Shown here: positions 26,361-35,510 of the stretch, piece after piece
Numbering within the stretch: position 1 is the first letter of the stretch
How the letters are laid out: each line of letters opens with the position of its first letter
Assembly: GCF_030271535.1 (NCBI RefSeq)
Contig: NZ_JASCXJ010000019.1
Location: 51,634-115,633 of the forward strand
Length of the DNA: 64,000 nt
Direction: 5' to 3'
Source: Nocardiopsis sp. ATB16-24
GTDB taxonomy: Bacteria > Actinomycetota > Actinomycetes > Streptosporangiales > Streptosporangiaceae
Program-made: the position numbers and the translations under genes
The notes under the pieces: generated by a model
Seen by the model: only the letters and a program-made list of their open reading frames with translations
What the model was told of the DNA's origin: nothing
Databases searched by the model: none

Positions 26361-27533
26361 TCAGAGCAGGCGTGCGGCGCGGTCCGCCTCGCGGGCGGCC
26401 AGGTCCCGACTCGGGGTGATCACCGCTCGGTAGTGCTCCAGCAGCTGTTCACCCACCGCCTCCCACGTGCGGTGCTCCACCGACGGACGCGCCCGCTCCG
26501 CCATCCGTCGACGAACGTCGCCGTTGTGGGCGAGCCGACCCACCGCCACCCGCAGTTCACGGACGGACTCCGGTGCGTACAGTAGACCGTTGTCTTCGGG
26601 CATCACCAGGTCCAGGGGACCGCCCGAGGCCGGAGCCACCACCGGCACCCCCGAGGCCAGCGCCTCCTGGACGGTCTGACAGAACGTCTCGTCGGCGCCG
26701 GTGTGCACGAACACGTCCATGGACGCGTACACGCGGGACAGGTCCCGACCGCCGAGCTCGCCGGTGAACACCGCGTCGGGCAGCCGCCGTCGCAGTCGGG
26801 CCCGCTCGGGCCCATCGCCCACCACCACCAGTCTGATGCCGCGCAGCCTCGCCACGTGGGCGAGCAGCTCCACCCGTTTGTCCCGGGAGAGCCTGCCGAC
26901 GTAACCCACGATCCTCTCCCCGTGCGGCGCCAGTCTGCGGCGTAGCCCCTCGTCACGGTGGTCGGGGTGGAAACGGAGGGTGTCCACCCCGCGTCGCCAC
27001 AGGTACAACCGGGGGAAGTCCCGCGAGGACAACGTCTCCATGGTGGCCGAGGAGGGCACCAACGTGCGGTCCACCGCGGAGTGGACACGGCGCAGCAACG
27101 ACCAGAGGGCCTCCCCACCGGGGAGCCGGTAGCGTCCGGCGAATCCCGGCAGATCGGTCTGGAAGACGGCCACGGTCGGCAGCGCCCACCTACGGGCGAC
27201 CTCCACGGCCGCCGAACCGAGCAGCGCGGGCGAGGCCAGGTGCACCACGTCGGGGGAGAAGGCGCGGATCGCCGCGGTCATCGTGCGCAGGGCGGGCAGC
27301 CCCACGGCGAAGTCACGGTAGAAGGGCAGGGGCAGGGACGGTAGACGGACCACGGGGAAACCGGAATGGGAAGGGGTACCGGTGCCGGGGGCCAGGACCA
27401 GGGCCTGGTGCCCCTGGGAGGCCAACAGGTCGGCGGTCCGGCACACGGAGTTGGTCACTCCGTTGACCTGCGGAAGGAAGGATTCAGTCACGATGGCCAC
27501 GCGAAGTGGCCCGCCTGTGTTCTTCGGGGACAT
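26361..27533 (-). CDS. GT4-family glycosyltransferase (mannosyltransferase-like)
   Basis: A 390-residue GT-B enzyme. N-terminal acceptor domain: RVAIVTESFLPQVNGVTNSV (~11-30), FSPDVVHLASPALLG, FQTDLPGFAGRY. C-terminal nucleotide-sugar domain: VGYVGRLSRDKRVELL, VVVGDGPERARL, and the E-x7-E motif in GADETFCQTVQEALASGVPVV. The set matches actinobacterial phosphatidylinositol- or glycolipid-mannosyltransferases (MgtA/PimB-type), which use GDP-mannose at the inner membrane face. Exact acceptor is not determinable. Monocistronic, with no membrane helix. Confidence 0.88.
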   Translation of the reverse strand: MSPKNTGGPLRVAIVTESFLPQVNGVTNSVCRTADLLASQGHQALVLAPGTGTPSHSGFPVVRLPSLPLPFYRDFAVGLPALRTMTAAIRAFSPDVVHLASPALLGSAAVEVARRWALPTVAVFQTDLPGFAGRYRLPGGEALWSLLRRVHSAVDRTLVPSSATMETLSSRDFPRLYLWRRGVDTLRFHPDHRDEGLRRRLAPHGERIVGYVGRLSRDKRVELLAHVARLRGIRLVVVGDGPERARLRRRLPDAVFTGELGGRDLSRVYASMDVFVHTGADETFCQTVQEALASGVPVVAPASGGPLDLVMPEDNGLLYAPESVRELRVAVGRLAHNGDVRRRMAERARPSVEHRTWEAVGEQLLEHYRAVITPSRDLAAREADRAARLL

Positions 27534-27744
27534 GCGAGTGGCTCCAAAGCCGGGGGATGACCGTCTCCGACGTTAGGCTCCTGGAGTGAACCGCGGTGTG
27601 GGCGTGGGGAAACCGTGCGGAAAGAGCGGGTACGAGCCCGCCGAGCGGGCGGTGACGGAGCCCGTGCGCCCGTGCGTCCGCCGAGCGACCTTCCGGTGGA
27701 CGCGAGCGCCGCGTCATCGTTCTGTCATGACAAGGAGTCCTGCG

Positions 27745-27996
27745 GTGACCCTCACGGAATGGGCCGAAATGGTCCAGGGAGAACTGGAACTGACCGGCAT
27801 GGAGCCGCTCCGGAAAGAGGACGTCGACCGGGTCCTGGACCTGGCCAGGGACGCGGCCCATTCGGTGGCCCGGCCCGCGGCCCCTTTGACCACCTACCTC
27901 CTGGGCATCGCGGTGGGGAAGGGGACGGATCCCTCCGAGGCGGCCGAACTCCTGAGCAGGCTCGCCCTGGCCCAACGAGACGAGGAAGGCGTCTGA
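27745..27996 (+). CDS. DUF6457 domain protein
   Basis: An 83-residue cytoplasmic helical protein starting at the GTG at 27745, seven bases after AAGGAG; longer frames lack a site. The core VLDLARDAAHSVARPAAPLTTYLLGIAVGKG matches the small actinobacterial DUF6457 family, often found fused or next to MobA-type molybdopterin nucleotidyltransferases. No molybdenum-cofactor gene is nearby here. Function is unknown. It lies 209 bases upstream of the alanine symporter on the same strand. Confidence 0.8.
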   Translation: MTLTEWAEMVQGELELTGMEPLRKEDVDRVLDLARDAAHSVARPAAPLTTYLLGIAVGKGTDPSEAAELLSRLALAQRDEEGV

Positions 27997-28205
27997 GGCC
28001 GCGCCCGCGTCAAAGAATTCGCACGAGTTCCTGAAGAAACCGGCATGTGGAATATGTGTGACGTGTTCGTTATGCGACGGTGCGATTCTTTGCCGATACC
28101 GCGAGGGTCTCGGCAACGCCGACACGACAGCGGGGACACCGGACCTCCCCGTACCGAACCGCCGGCGGACCCGCCCCCACACACTCACCGATAGGGAGAT
28201 CCTCC

Positions 28206-29624
28206 ATGGACCAACTCCTCGACATGGCGGACATCGTCAGCGGCATCATCTGGGGGCCCTTCGTCCTCATCCCGCTGCTGTTCGGTGTCGGCGTGTTCCT
28301 CACGATCCGCCTGCGCCTGCTCCAACTCGTCCGCCTGCCCCACGGGCTGTGGCTCGCGTTCGTCCGACGCAAGGAGGACGCCTCCGTCCAGGGCGACATC
28401 TCCCACTACCAGGCACTGAGCACGGCCTTGGCCGCCACCGTCGGTGTCGGCAACATCGCCGGCGCCGCCTTGGCGATCGGTATCGGAGGCCCCGGCGCGC
28501 TGTTCTGGATGTGGGTCATCGCCCTCTTCGGCATGGCCACCAAGTACAGCGAGGCCCTCCTGGGCGTGAAGTTCCGTCGCACCGACGCCAAGGGCGAGCA
28601 GAGCGGCGGGCCCATGTACTACCTCAAGTACGGCATCAAGGGCGGCCTGGGCACCACCCTGGGTGTGGCCTTCGCGGTCTTCGGTGCCATCGCGGCCTTC
28701 GGAATCGGCAACGGTACCCAGGCCAACACGGTCTCCCAACAGGTCACCAGCATCACGCCGCTGGAGCCGTGGATGGTGGGTCTGGTCCTGATGATCGTCG
28801 CCGGGGCCGTCATCCTCGGTGGCATCAAGAGCATCGGCCGTGTCGCCTCCGGCCTGGTGCCCATCATGATCATCGGCTACGTCGGCATCTCCCTCATCAT
28901 CCTCGCGGCCAACTGGGCCTCGCTCCTGCCCGCCTTCCAGCTCGTCTTCACCGACGCCTTCACCGGCACCTCCGCGGCGGGCGGCTTCGCGGGCGCGGGC
29001 ATCCTGCTCGCCATCCAGATGGGCTTCGCCCGCGGCATCTTCTCCAACGAGTCCGGCCTGGGCACGGGCGGTATCGCCGCCGCGGCCGCCAAGACCAAGC
29101 AGCCGGTGCGTCAGGCCATGGTGTCGATGACCCAGACCTTCATCGACACCATCATCGTGGTCACCATGACCTGCATGGTCATCATCACCACCGGTGTCTG
29201 GCAGGCGGAGGACAACGAGGACGGGTCGCTGTTGACCAGCCAGGCGATGAGCGAGGGCCTGTCGGGGATCAGCCCGGCCCTGGCTCCGGTCGGCGTCTAC
29301 GTGGTGGCCCTCTCGGTCTCGGTGTTCGCCTTCACCACCCTGCTCGGCTGGGCCTACTACGGAGAGCGCTGCGTGGAGTTCCTGGGCGGACGTGGACTGG
29401 TCCTGCCCTACCGGCTGGTGTTCATCGTCGTCATCTTCATCGGCTCGGTGGCCAGCCTGGACTCGGTGTGGCTGTTCAGCGACATCGCCAACGGTCTGAT
29501 GGCCCTGCCCAACCTCCTGGGACTGCTCCTGCTGTCCCCGGTGGTGGTGGCCGAGACCAAGAAGTTCTTCGGGTACGCGAACTGGAAGGACCCGGACGCG
29601 GTCATGGAGGACGTCCGGCGGTGA
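28206..29624 (+). CDS. alanine/glycine:Na+ symporter, AGCS family
   Basis: A 472-residue polytopic membrane protein (about 11 helices) of the alanine or glycine:cation symporter family, importing Ala/Gly with Na+. Signature segments include ALSTALAATVGVGNIAGAALAIGIGGPGALFWMW (TM2-3), GGPMYYLKYG and GFARGIFSNESGLGTGGIAAAAAKT, all typical of AGCS. The ATG at 28206 has GGGAG upstream. The 12-mer GTGTTCGTTATG occurs 132 bases ahead of the start. Alanine dehydrogenase elsewhere in the window (49740-50861) could use its substrate. It ends at a terminator shared with thiD. Confidence 0.95.
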   Translation: MDQLLDMADIVSGIIWGPFVLIPLLFGVGVFLTIRLRLLQLVRLPHGLWLAFVRRKEDASVQGDISHYQALSTALAATVGVGNIAGAALAIGIGGPGALFWMWVIALFGMATKYSEALLGVKFRRTDAKGEQSGGPMYYLKYGIKGGLGTTLGVAFAVFGAIAAFGIGNGTQANTVSQQVTSITPLEPWMVGLVLMIVAGAVILGGIKSIGRVASGLVPIMIIGYVGISLIILAANWASLLPAFQLVFTDAFTGTSAAGGFAGAGILLAIQMGFARGIFSNESGLGTGGIAAAAAKTKQPVRQAMVSMTQTFIDTIIVVTMTCMVIITTGVWQAEDNEDGSLLTSQAMSEGLSGISPALAPVGVYVVALSVSVFAFTTLLGWAYYGERCVEFLGGRGLVLPYRLVFIVVIFIGSVASLDSVWLFSDIANGLMALPNLLGLLLLSPVVVAETKKFFGYANWKDPDAVMEDVRR

Positions 29625-29674
29625 CCGCGGGGAGCTCCCCGCACGCGTTCGGCCACGCACCGGACATCCGAAGA

Positions 29675-29703
29675 GGGGGCCGGTCCGATACGGACCGGTC
29701 CCC
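29675..29703. terminator. bidirectional terminator between symporter and thiD
   Basis: A 13-bp stem with one G-T pair (29675-29687 with 29691-29703) and an ATA loop, between the convergent symporter and thiD genes. Confidence 0.7.
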
Positions 29704-29734
29704 TTCCCCATGTCCGTGGAGACGGAGCACGCGC

Positions 29735-30538
29735 CTACCACCACGCGTGGAAGTGGTGGACCGGTCCCTGACCGCTTCCCGCGTCGATGTCGCCGGCTCG
29801 TCGGATGGCCTTGGTCAGATACTCCTTGGCGTCCGCGACGGCCGTGGCCATGTCCGGGCGCTGCGGCAGCAGGGCCGCGATGGCAGAAGACAGGGTGCAT
29901 CCGGTGCCGTGCGTGTTGAGGGTGTGCACCCGCGGGGCGCCGAACTCGACCGGATCGGCGTTCCGGGAGACCAGGACGTCGACGCTCTCCTCGCCGTCCA
30001 GGTGGCCGCCCTTGAGCAGGACGTGCCGTGGGCCCAACTCCAGCAGGCGCACGGCCTGGGCGCGCATCTCCTCCAGACTGGTGGCCTCGGGCTCCTCCAG
30101 GAGATCGGCGGCCTCGGGCAGGTTCGGGGTGACCAGGTCCGCGCGCGGCAGAAGCTTGCCGCGCAGTGCCTCCACGGCGGAGGAGGCCAGGAGACGGTCA
30201 CCGCTCTTGGCCACCATCACCGGATCGACCACCACGTTCGGCAGGCGATGGTGGTCGATCGCCTCGGTCACCGCCGCGGTGACCTCCGGGGTGCCGAGCA
30301 TGCCGATCTTGACCGCGTGGACGGTGGCGTCGGTGAAGAGGGTGTCCATCTGGTGGGTGACGAACTCCGCCGGGATCGTGTGGACCCCGGTGACACCGCG
30401 TGTGGACTGGGCGGTCAGGGCGGTGACCACGGTCATCCCGAAGGTCCCGTGTGCGGAGAAGGCCTTGAGGTCGGCCTGGATCCCCGCGCCTCCGCTGGGA
30501 TCGCTGCCCGCGATGGACACGATGTTGTACGCGCTCAC
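29735..30538 (-). CDS. thiD: hydroxymethylpyrimidine/phosphomethylpyrimidine kinase
   Basis: A 267-residue ribokinase-fold enzyme that phosphorylates HMP and HMP-P with ATP in thiamine biosynthesis. Substrate-binding IAGSDPSGGAGIQADLKAF (~9-27), VVDPVMVAKSGDRLL (~113-127) and the anion-hole/catalytic HGTGCTLSSAIAALL (~223-237) are all intact. The start is a GTG; its ribosome site (AAGGGA) is the last conserved piece of a TPP riboswitch directly upstream. No other thi genes are in the window, so this is a stand-alone, riboswitch-controlled thiD that may act in HMP salvage. Confidence 0.95.
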   Translation of the reverse strand: MSAYNIVSIAGSDPSGGAGIQADLKAFSAHGTFGMTVVTALTAQSTRGVTGVHTIPAEFVTHQMDTLFTDATVHAVKIGMLGTPEVTAAVTEAIDHHRLPNVVVDPVMVAKSGDRLLASSAVEALRGKLLPRADLVTPNLPEAADLLEEPEATSLEEMRAQAVRLLELGPRHVLLKGGHLDGEESVDVLVSRNADPVEFGAPRVHTLNTHGTGCTLSSAIAALLPQRPDMATAVADAKEYLTKAIRRAGDIDAGSGQGPVHHFHAWW

Positions 30539-30542
30539 TGGC

Positions 30543-30616
30543 GTCCCTTCGCTAGCGCTAACTAGAGCAGGTTCGACGGGTGTGCTCTCAGCCGGGAACG
30601 GTGTCCGGCACCCCGC
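30543..30616 (-). promoter_or_regulatory. TPP riboswitch (THI element)
   Basis: The minus strand reads GGGGTGCC, then GGCTGAGA (CTGAGA at 30586-30591), ACCC, GAACCTG, and ends in the conserved CTAGCGAAGGGA motif, in the order and spacing of the thiamine pyrophosphate aptamer. The terminal AAGGGA is also the Shine-Dalgarno sequence of thiD, five bases from the GTG, so ligand binding would directly hide the ribosome site. Confidence 0.92.
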
Positions 30617-30689
30617 GCCGCGGGGCCGCGGTGGCGGCCCCGCCTCTTATACGGTCGTGGTCCTCGCCGATGAGGGTACCTTGCGACTC

Positions 30690-30716
30690 GGGCCCACCCG
30701 CGAGGCGGATGGGCCC
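30690..30716 (-). terminator. hairpin downstream of the DUF368 gene
   Basis: A 12-bp stem with one mismatch (30690-30701 with 30705-30716) and a 3-base loop lies between the end of the DUF368 gene and the thiD riboswitch on the same strand. A terminator role is inferred. Confidence 0.5.
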
Positions 30717-30788
30717 TGAGAAGGACTGGTGGAGCGAGAGGGATCCCGAGGGTCCGGGGGCACGCACCCTCCACGACATCCTCGGGTC

Positions 30789-31718
30789 TCACACGTGCGT
30801 GGGCACCTGGGGGCGTTCGTTCTCCTCCATCCGGGCCTTCTTGCGGTGCTCCCACACCATGGCCGCCACCACGACGACGAAGCCGAACACCGCGAACCCG
30901 ACGGTCAGGGGGACGTCGGTGGGGGCCAGGACGACGCGGTCCTCGGTCTGCCATGGCCACAGGGCGCGCAGCGAACCGGCCATGAGGCCGGTGAGCACGA
31001 CCAGGGTGATGTGGTGGAAGTTCTCCAGCAGGTACTGCAAGACCTTCACGAACAGGGCCAGGCCCGTGATCATGCCCAGGGCGAACACCGACAGGTAGGC
31101 GATGTCCATGTCTCCCACAGCGCCGATCGTGGGCTCGTACAGGCCCAGGACCAGCAGGATGAACGATCCCGAAAGGCCGGGCAGGACCAAGGCACAGATC
31201 GCCACGGCCGCGGCGAAGAAGACGACCACGGGATGCGCGGGCAGGTTGGCGCCCGGCAGGCCGGTGAGGAGGAAGGCGCCCACGGCGAACACCAGGGCGA
31301 GCAGGTAGTGCCAGGCCCGCCACTTCCGGCCCGAGCCGCTGTAGGGGATCCACAGGCACGCCAGGACCAGGCCGAAGAACAGCGCGTAGGCGTACTGGAC
31401 GTAGGTCTCCACCAAGGGCGCGAGCAGGACGGCGGCCAACCCCAGGCACACCACCATGCCGATCAACGCGGGGATCAGCACGCTCCAGTCCACCTGACGG
31501 AACTGTTCCTGTGCCCGGGCCTTGCCACGTCCGCGCGGGACGTCGGTGACGTAGCGCTTGATGCCGCTGACCATGTGGCCCGCACCACCGATGAGCTTGT
31601 CGTAGAGGCCGACGATCAGGGCGACCGTGCCACCGCTGATACCGGGCAGGGCCTCGGTCGCGCCCACGGCGCCACCGCGTACCGCGTTGAAGATGTAGCT
31701 GCCTACTGATTTGGGCAT
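30789..31718 (-). CDS. popT: DUF368 membrane protein (PopT-type undecaprenyl-phosphate translocase)
   Basis: A 309-residue protein with about eight membrane helices. Two internally related motifs, GATEALPGISGGTVALIVGLYDKLIGG (~19-44) and ICALVLPGLSGSFILLVLGLYEPTIG (~172-197), are the hallmark of DUF368. Members (PopT) were recently shown to recycle undecaprenyl phosphate across the membrane for peptidoglycan and other surface polymers, acting beside DedA-type UptA. Nothing next door reveals regulation except a leader hairpin (31730-31765). Family identity is solid; the function is transferred from characterised homologues. The C-terminus is a short basic cytoplasmic tail. Confidence 0.85.
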   Translation of the reverse strand: MPKSVGSYIFNAVRGGAVGATEALPGISGGTVALIVGLYDKLIGGAGHMVSGIKRYVTDVPRGRGKARAQEQFRQVDWSVLIPALIGMVVCLGLAAVLLAPLVETYVQYAYALFFGLVLACLWIPYSGSGRKWRAWHYLLALVFAVGAFLLTGLPGANLPAHPVVVFFAAAVAICALVLPGLSGSFILLVLGLYEPTIGAVGDMDIAYLSVFALGMITGLALFVKVLQYLLENFHHITLVVLTGLMAGSLRALWPWQTEDRVVLAPTDVPLTVGFAVFGFVVVVAAMVWEHRKKARMEENERPQVPTHV

Positions 31719-32119
31719 CTGGGTTGCTGGGCGCCCTCCGGGGGCCGGCCCCGGAGTGGGGCGCCTTCCTCCGTCCTAGTGGTGCCACCGCACGCGCACC
31801 GTGTGCACGGGTGGGAGGTGGGTCAAGGGGTTGCGCAAGCGCTCCAAGGTTCCGACCGGAGACGCGACAGGTGCCTTCGGCGCGGACCGGGGCAGGGCCG
31901 TCCAGAGAGGAGAGGAGACCGGGGGCTTGGAACCAGGCGACGCCATTCTAGCCTTGACGCGATGGACGAAGGTATGTCTCGAAGGTGATGGACCCGATTT
32001 TCGGTTGATCATGCTTGAACGGAATTCCTGCCCGAAACAAGGGGGCGCCCACGTCGGGAGGGGCGCCGCGAAATCGTAGGCCCATCGCCGGTGGCGAAGA
32101 CACCGCACGCTCGCGTTCC
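31719..32119. other. intergenic region upstream of the DUF368 gene
   Basis: 401 bases between two minus-strand genes. A bulged hairpin (31730-31765) sits just ahead of the DUF368 start and would be in its leader. A second 8-bp hairpin (32108-32115 with 32126-32133) straddles the stop codon of the acyl-CoA ligase and may end its transcript. An AT-richer patch near 31960-32040 could carry the promoter. No gene is evident. Confidence 0.45.
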
Positions 32120-33805
32120 TCAGAGCGCGAGCGGGTCCGGCAGGCCCTCTTCGGACCTGTCCACCTTCCGGCTCGCGACCGACTTCGCCCACCGGTAGTC
32201 CTGCTTGCCCACCGCGGTGCGCCGCACCCGGTCCACGAAGTGCACGGTCCGCGGCACCTTGAACCCCGCCAGTCTCACGCGGCAGTACGCACGCAACTCC
32301 GGAGCCTCCAAGCGGGCGTTCGGGGCCAGGGAGACCAGCGCGGTCACCCGCTGTCCCAGTCGCTCGTCGGGAGCGGGCACCACGATGGCGTCCTCCACCG
32401 CGGGGTGCGCCTTGATCACGGCCTCCACCTCCTCGGGGTAGACCTTCTCCCCGGCGGTGTTGATGACCGCGTTGCCCCGGCCCAGCAGAACGGTCGAGCC
32501 GTCCGCGGCCCGGAGGCCGAAGTCGCCCGACAACGCCCACCGGCGTCCCTCGCCGTCGGTGGGGAAGGTGCGGGTGGTCGCGATGGGGTCGTTGTAGTAG
32601 CCCAGCGGAATACGTCCGGTACGCGCGATCCGCCCCACCTCGGGAGAGCCCGGAGGCAGCCGGCGCAGGGAGTCGTCGAGCACCGCGATGCTGCCGCCCA
32701 TGGTGAAGCTGCGGTTCTCGGCGGACCCCGCCAGAGTCTCCTCTGGAGGGGCGGAGCCCTGTTCACCGCCGGTCGCCGAGCCGCACACGCCCGTCTCCGA
32801 GCCTCCGTAGGAGTCGGCCAGCGACACGTCCTCGCGCCAGGCGCGCCAGAGCGCGCGCACCGCCGGGGTGAGCGGCGTGCCGCCGGAGAACACCGACGTC
32901 AGCCGAGGACACGACCCCGGTTCGGTGAGCAGGTGACGGGCCAGCGGACGGGCCATGGCGTCGCCCACCAGCTGTAGCACGTGCACCTCCTCCCGGTGCG
33001 CGAGTTCCAGCACCCGGTCGGGGCGGAAACTACGGTCGGTGTACAGCACCAGCTGCCTGCCGCACAGCAGCATGCTCAGGGCGTTCCACTGCCCGGCGGC
33101 GTGCATCAGCGGCCCCAGGACGAGCATGCGCTGGGGGGAGAGGCGCGTGGCGCGTTCGGCCACCTCGTCGAGGGTGCGGGCACGGGGAGCACCGGGGGAG
33201 CGGCGCTCCAGGGCGGCACGGAAGACGTCGGCCTGTCGCCACAGCACGCCCTTGGGGTAGCCCGTGGTACCGCCGGTGTAGAGCAGGTAGTGGTCGTCGC
33301 CGTCGGTCGACGGCAACGGCGTGTCCCCGGAGGCCGAGGCCAGTGCGCGCTCGTAGTCGACCCCCACGGCCTCGCGAGCGGAACCGTCCTCCACGAGGAT
33401 CACGTGCCGCAGCCTCGGCAGATCGGGGCGGATCGCGGTGACCTTCCCGGCCAGGGAGTCCTCCGCGATGAGTGCGACGGCGTGGGAGTCGGCGAGGACG
33501 TGCCGCAGCTCGCCGGCGACGTAGCGATAGTTGACGTTGACCGGAACCGCCCCCGCGAACAGGATGCCCAGGAAGGACTCCAGCCACTCGGCGCGGTTGA
33601 AGGACAGGATCGCGACGTGCTCACCGTGCCGCACGCCCGCCTCTCGCAGGTGGCGGGCCAGGCGCAGGGAGCGCTCGCGCAGTGCGCGGTAGGTGAGACG
33701 GCGGGGCCCCGCGACCAGGGCGGCCCGGTCCGGTACGGCGTCGGTGACGGCTGCGAACAACCGGGAAAGGGAGAAGGGGGCGTCCTGAGACGCGGAGATG
33801 GACAC
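32120..33805 (-). CDS. acyl-CoA synthetase (AMP-binding, FadD-type)
   Basis: A 561-residue ANL-superfamily enzyme that activates a carboxylic acid with ATP and CoA through an acyl-adenylate. The GTG at 33805 is preferred for its GGGAGG site six bases upstream. Core motifs are intact: A3 YLLYTGGTTGYPKGV (P-loop), A5 DSYGGSETG, A7 LSGDFGLRAADG, A8 hinge GRGNAVINTAGEKVYPEEVE and the catalytic Lys near the C-terminus in VGKQDYRWAK. The insertion GSATGGEQGSAPPEETL after A5 and the TGYPKGVLW variant resemble mycobacterial FadD17/FadD19-like ligases for steroid-side-chain or branched acids; this is only a resemblance. There is no partner gene adjacent. Confidence 0.9.
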   Translation of the reverse strand: MSISASQDAPFSLSRLFAAVTDAVPDRAALVAGPRRLTYRALRERSLRLARHLREAGVRHGEHVAILSFNRAEWLESFLGILFAGAVPVNVNYRYVAGELRHVLADSHAVALIAEDSLAGKVTAIRPDLPRLRHVILVEDGSAREAVGVDYERALASASGDTPLPSTDGDDHYLLYTGGTTGYPKGVLWRQADVFRAALERRSPGAPRARTLDEVAERATRLSPQRMLVLGPLMHAAGQWNALSMLLCGRQLVLYTDRSFRPDRVLELAHREEVHVLQLVGDAMARPLARHLLTEPGSCPRLTSVFSGGTPLTPAVRALWRAWREDVSLADSYGGSETGVCGSATGGEQGSAPPEETLAGSAENRSFTMGGSIAVLDDSLRRLPPGSPEVGRIARTGRIPLGYYNDPIATTRTFPTDGEGRRWALSGDFGLRAADGSTVLLGRGNAVINTAGEKVYPEEVEAVIKAHPAVEDAIVVPAPDERLGQRVTALVSLAPNARLEAPELRAYCRVRLAGFKVPRTVHFVDRVRRTAVGKQDYRWAKSVASRKVDRSEEGLPDPLAL

Positions 33806-34166
33806 GCCTGACCTCCCTGGCACGATCGATGGACCGTCCACGGCTTCGTCGCTCGCGGCGGCCGGGTGGCTGTTGGTGTGACGCTACCTCTCGGGTGGAG
33901 GCCAGGCCGCAACCAGGGCTGTGGAGCGCATCACCAGGTGTGTTATTCCAGGTCACGCCAGGCGTTCCGGTCCCGTTCAGGGGGTGTGCGGGGTGCTCGT
34001 CGCACGGGGGTTTCGGGCCTGTGCCAAGAGCTGTGATTCCTCTCACCCCTTGTGGGCTGACCGGATCATCTGCTCAACTCTTGGGACTTCCCGCCGGAGG
34101 GCGCTACCCGGTCCGCCGGTGGGTATCACTTGTCTGACATCGGTCAATGGTGATCGGAGCGGCTAG
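33806..34166. other. divergent promoter region of acyl-CoA ligase and rocD
   Basis: 361 bases separating divergent starts. It is AT-richer from about 34030 to 34150. GGAG seven bases before the rocD ATG is a good ribosome site. I see no clear operator palindrome or recognisable RNA. Confidence 0.5.
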
Positions 34167-35441
34167 ATGGGCAACACCCAGAACCTGGAACAGCGGGACC
34201 CGGCCGGAGACCCCGGCGCGGGGGAACTCTCCAGCACGGACCACATCGCGCTCGCGCAGGCGCGTTCGGCGCACAACTACTCCCCCCTTCCCGTCGTGAT
34301 CGCCGAGGGCCGTGGCGCCTGGGTGACCGACGTCGAGGGCAAACGGTACCTGGACTGTCTGGCCGGATACTCGGCCATGAACTTCGGCCACCACAACCCC
34401 GAACTGCTCGCGGCGGCGCATCGGCAGATCGACCGGGTGACGCTGACCAGCCGCGCCTTCTACAACGACCAGTTCGGTCCGTGGGTGAGCGCCCTGGCCG
34501 ACATGGTCGGCAAGGAGAAGGTACTGCCGATGAACACCGGCGCCGAGGCGGTGGAGACCGGCATCAAGGTGGCGCGCAAGTGGGCCTACGAGGTCAAGGG
34601 GGTGCCCGAGGACAGGGCGACCATCGTGGTGGCCGGGAGCAACTTCCACGGACGTACCACCACCATCATCTCCTTCTCCTCCGACCCTGAGGCGAGGACG
34701 GGTTTCGGGCCCTACACACCGGGCTTCCGATCGGTGCCCTACGGGGACGCGGAGGCCCTTGAGGCGGCCATCGACGAGACCACCGCGGCGGTCCTCATCG
34801 AACCGGTGCAGGGCGAGGCGGGCGTGATCGTGCCGCCGCAGGACTACCTGCCGCGTGTCAGGGAGATCTGCGACCGCGAGAGGGTGCTGTTCATCGCCGA
34901 CGAGGTGCAGGCCGGTCTGGGCCGCACCGGTACCATCCGAGCCTGTGAGCACAGTGGGGTGACCCCCGACGCCTACCTGTTCGGCAAGGCACTGGGCGGC
35001 GGCATCCTGCCGGTGTCGGCCATGGTCGCGGACGAGGACGTGCTCGGCGTGATCCGACCCGGCCAGCACGGCAGTACCTTCGGTGGCAACCCGCTGGCGG
35101 GCGCGGTGGGGAGGACGGTCGTCCGGATGTTGACGGAGGGACCGTACCTGGAGAACGCACGCCGCCTGGGGGAGGTGCTCAAACGCCGACTGAAGGAGTT
35201 CGTCGGCGACGGGGTGGTCTCCGCACGCAGCATCGGACTGTGGGCGGGCGTGGACGTCGACCCGTCCCTGGCCTCCGGCGCGGAACTGTGCAGAAGGCTG
35301 GCCGAGCACGGTGTCCTGGTCAAGGACACCCACGGTTCCACGGTACGGATGTCGCCGCCGCTCGTGATCAGCGAGGAGGACCTCAACTGGGGTCTGGACC
35401 GCTTCGCCGAGGTGATCGAGGAGCTCAAGGCGGGCCGGTAG
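34167..35441 (+). CDS. rocD: ornithine--oxo-acid transaminase
   Basis: A 424-residue class III PLP aminotransferase converting ornithine and 2-oxoglutarate to glutamate-5-semialdehyde and glutamate in arginine/ornithine catabolism. Diagnostic sequence includes YLDCLAGYSAMNFGHHNP, LPMNTGAEAVETGIKVARKW, NFHGRTTTIISFS, VLFIADEVQAGLGRTG (PLP Asp D245) and the Schiff-base lysine K274 in LFGKALGGGILPVSA. All match rocD enzymes rather than acetylornithine or GABA transaminases. The ATG has GGAG seven bases upstream. It is transcribed alone and converges on an SGNH hydrolase gene 69 bases away. Confidence 0.94.
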   Translation: MGNTQNLEQRDPAGDPGAGELSSTDHIALAQARSAHNYSPLPVVIAEGRGAWVTDVEGKRYLDCLAGYSAMNFGHHNPELLAAAHRQIDRVTLTSRAFYNDQFGPWVSALADMVGKEKVLPMNTGAEAVETGIKVARKWAYEVKGVPEDRATIVVAGSNFHGRTTTIISFSSDPEARTGFGPYTPGFRSVPYGDAEALEAAIDETTAAVLIEPVQGEAGVIVPPQDYLPRVREICDRERVLFIADEVQAGLGRTGTIRACEHSGVTPDAYLFGKALGGGILPVSAMVADEDVLGVIRPGQHGSTFGGNPLAGAVGRTVVRMLTEGPYLENARRLGEVLKRRLKEFVGDGVVSARSIGLWAGVDVDPSLASGAELCRRLAEHGVLVKDTHGSTVRMSPPLVISEEDLNWGLDRFAEVIEELKAGR

Positions 35442-35510
35442 ACGGAAAGTGGTGTGAGGACGGGGCGTTCCGCCGGGCGAGGCACGGTGGGGCGCCCCGA
35501 GGGTCGGCGC

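Noticed and set aside
28185..29900. 571-codon minus-strand open frame
   Set aside because: Antisense to the well-supported alanine symporter; the translation is Gly/Asp/His-rich with no family features.
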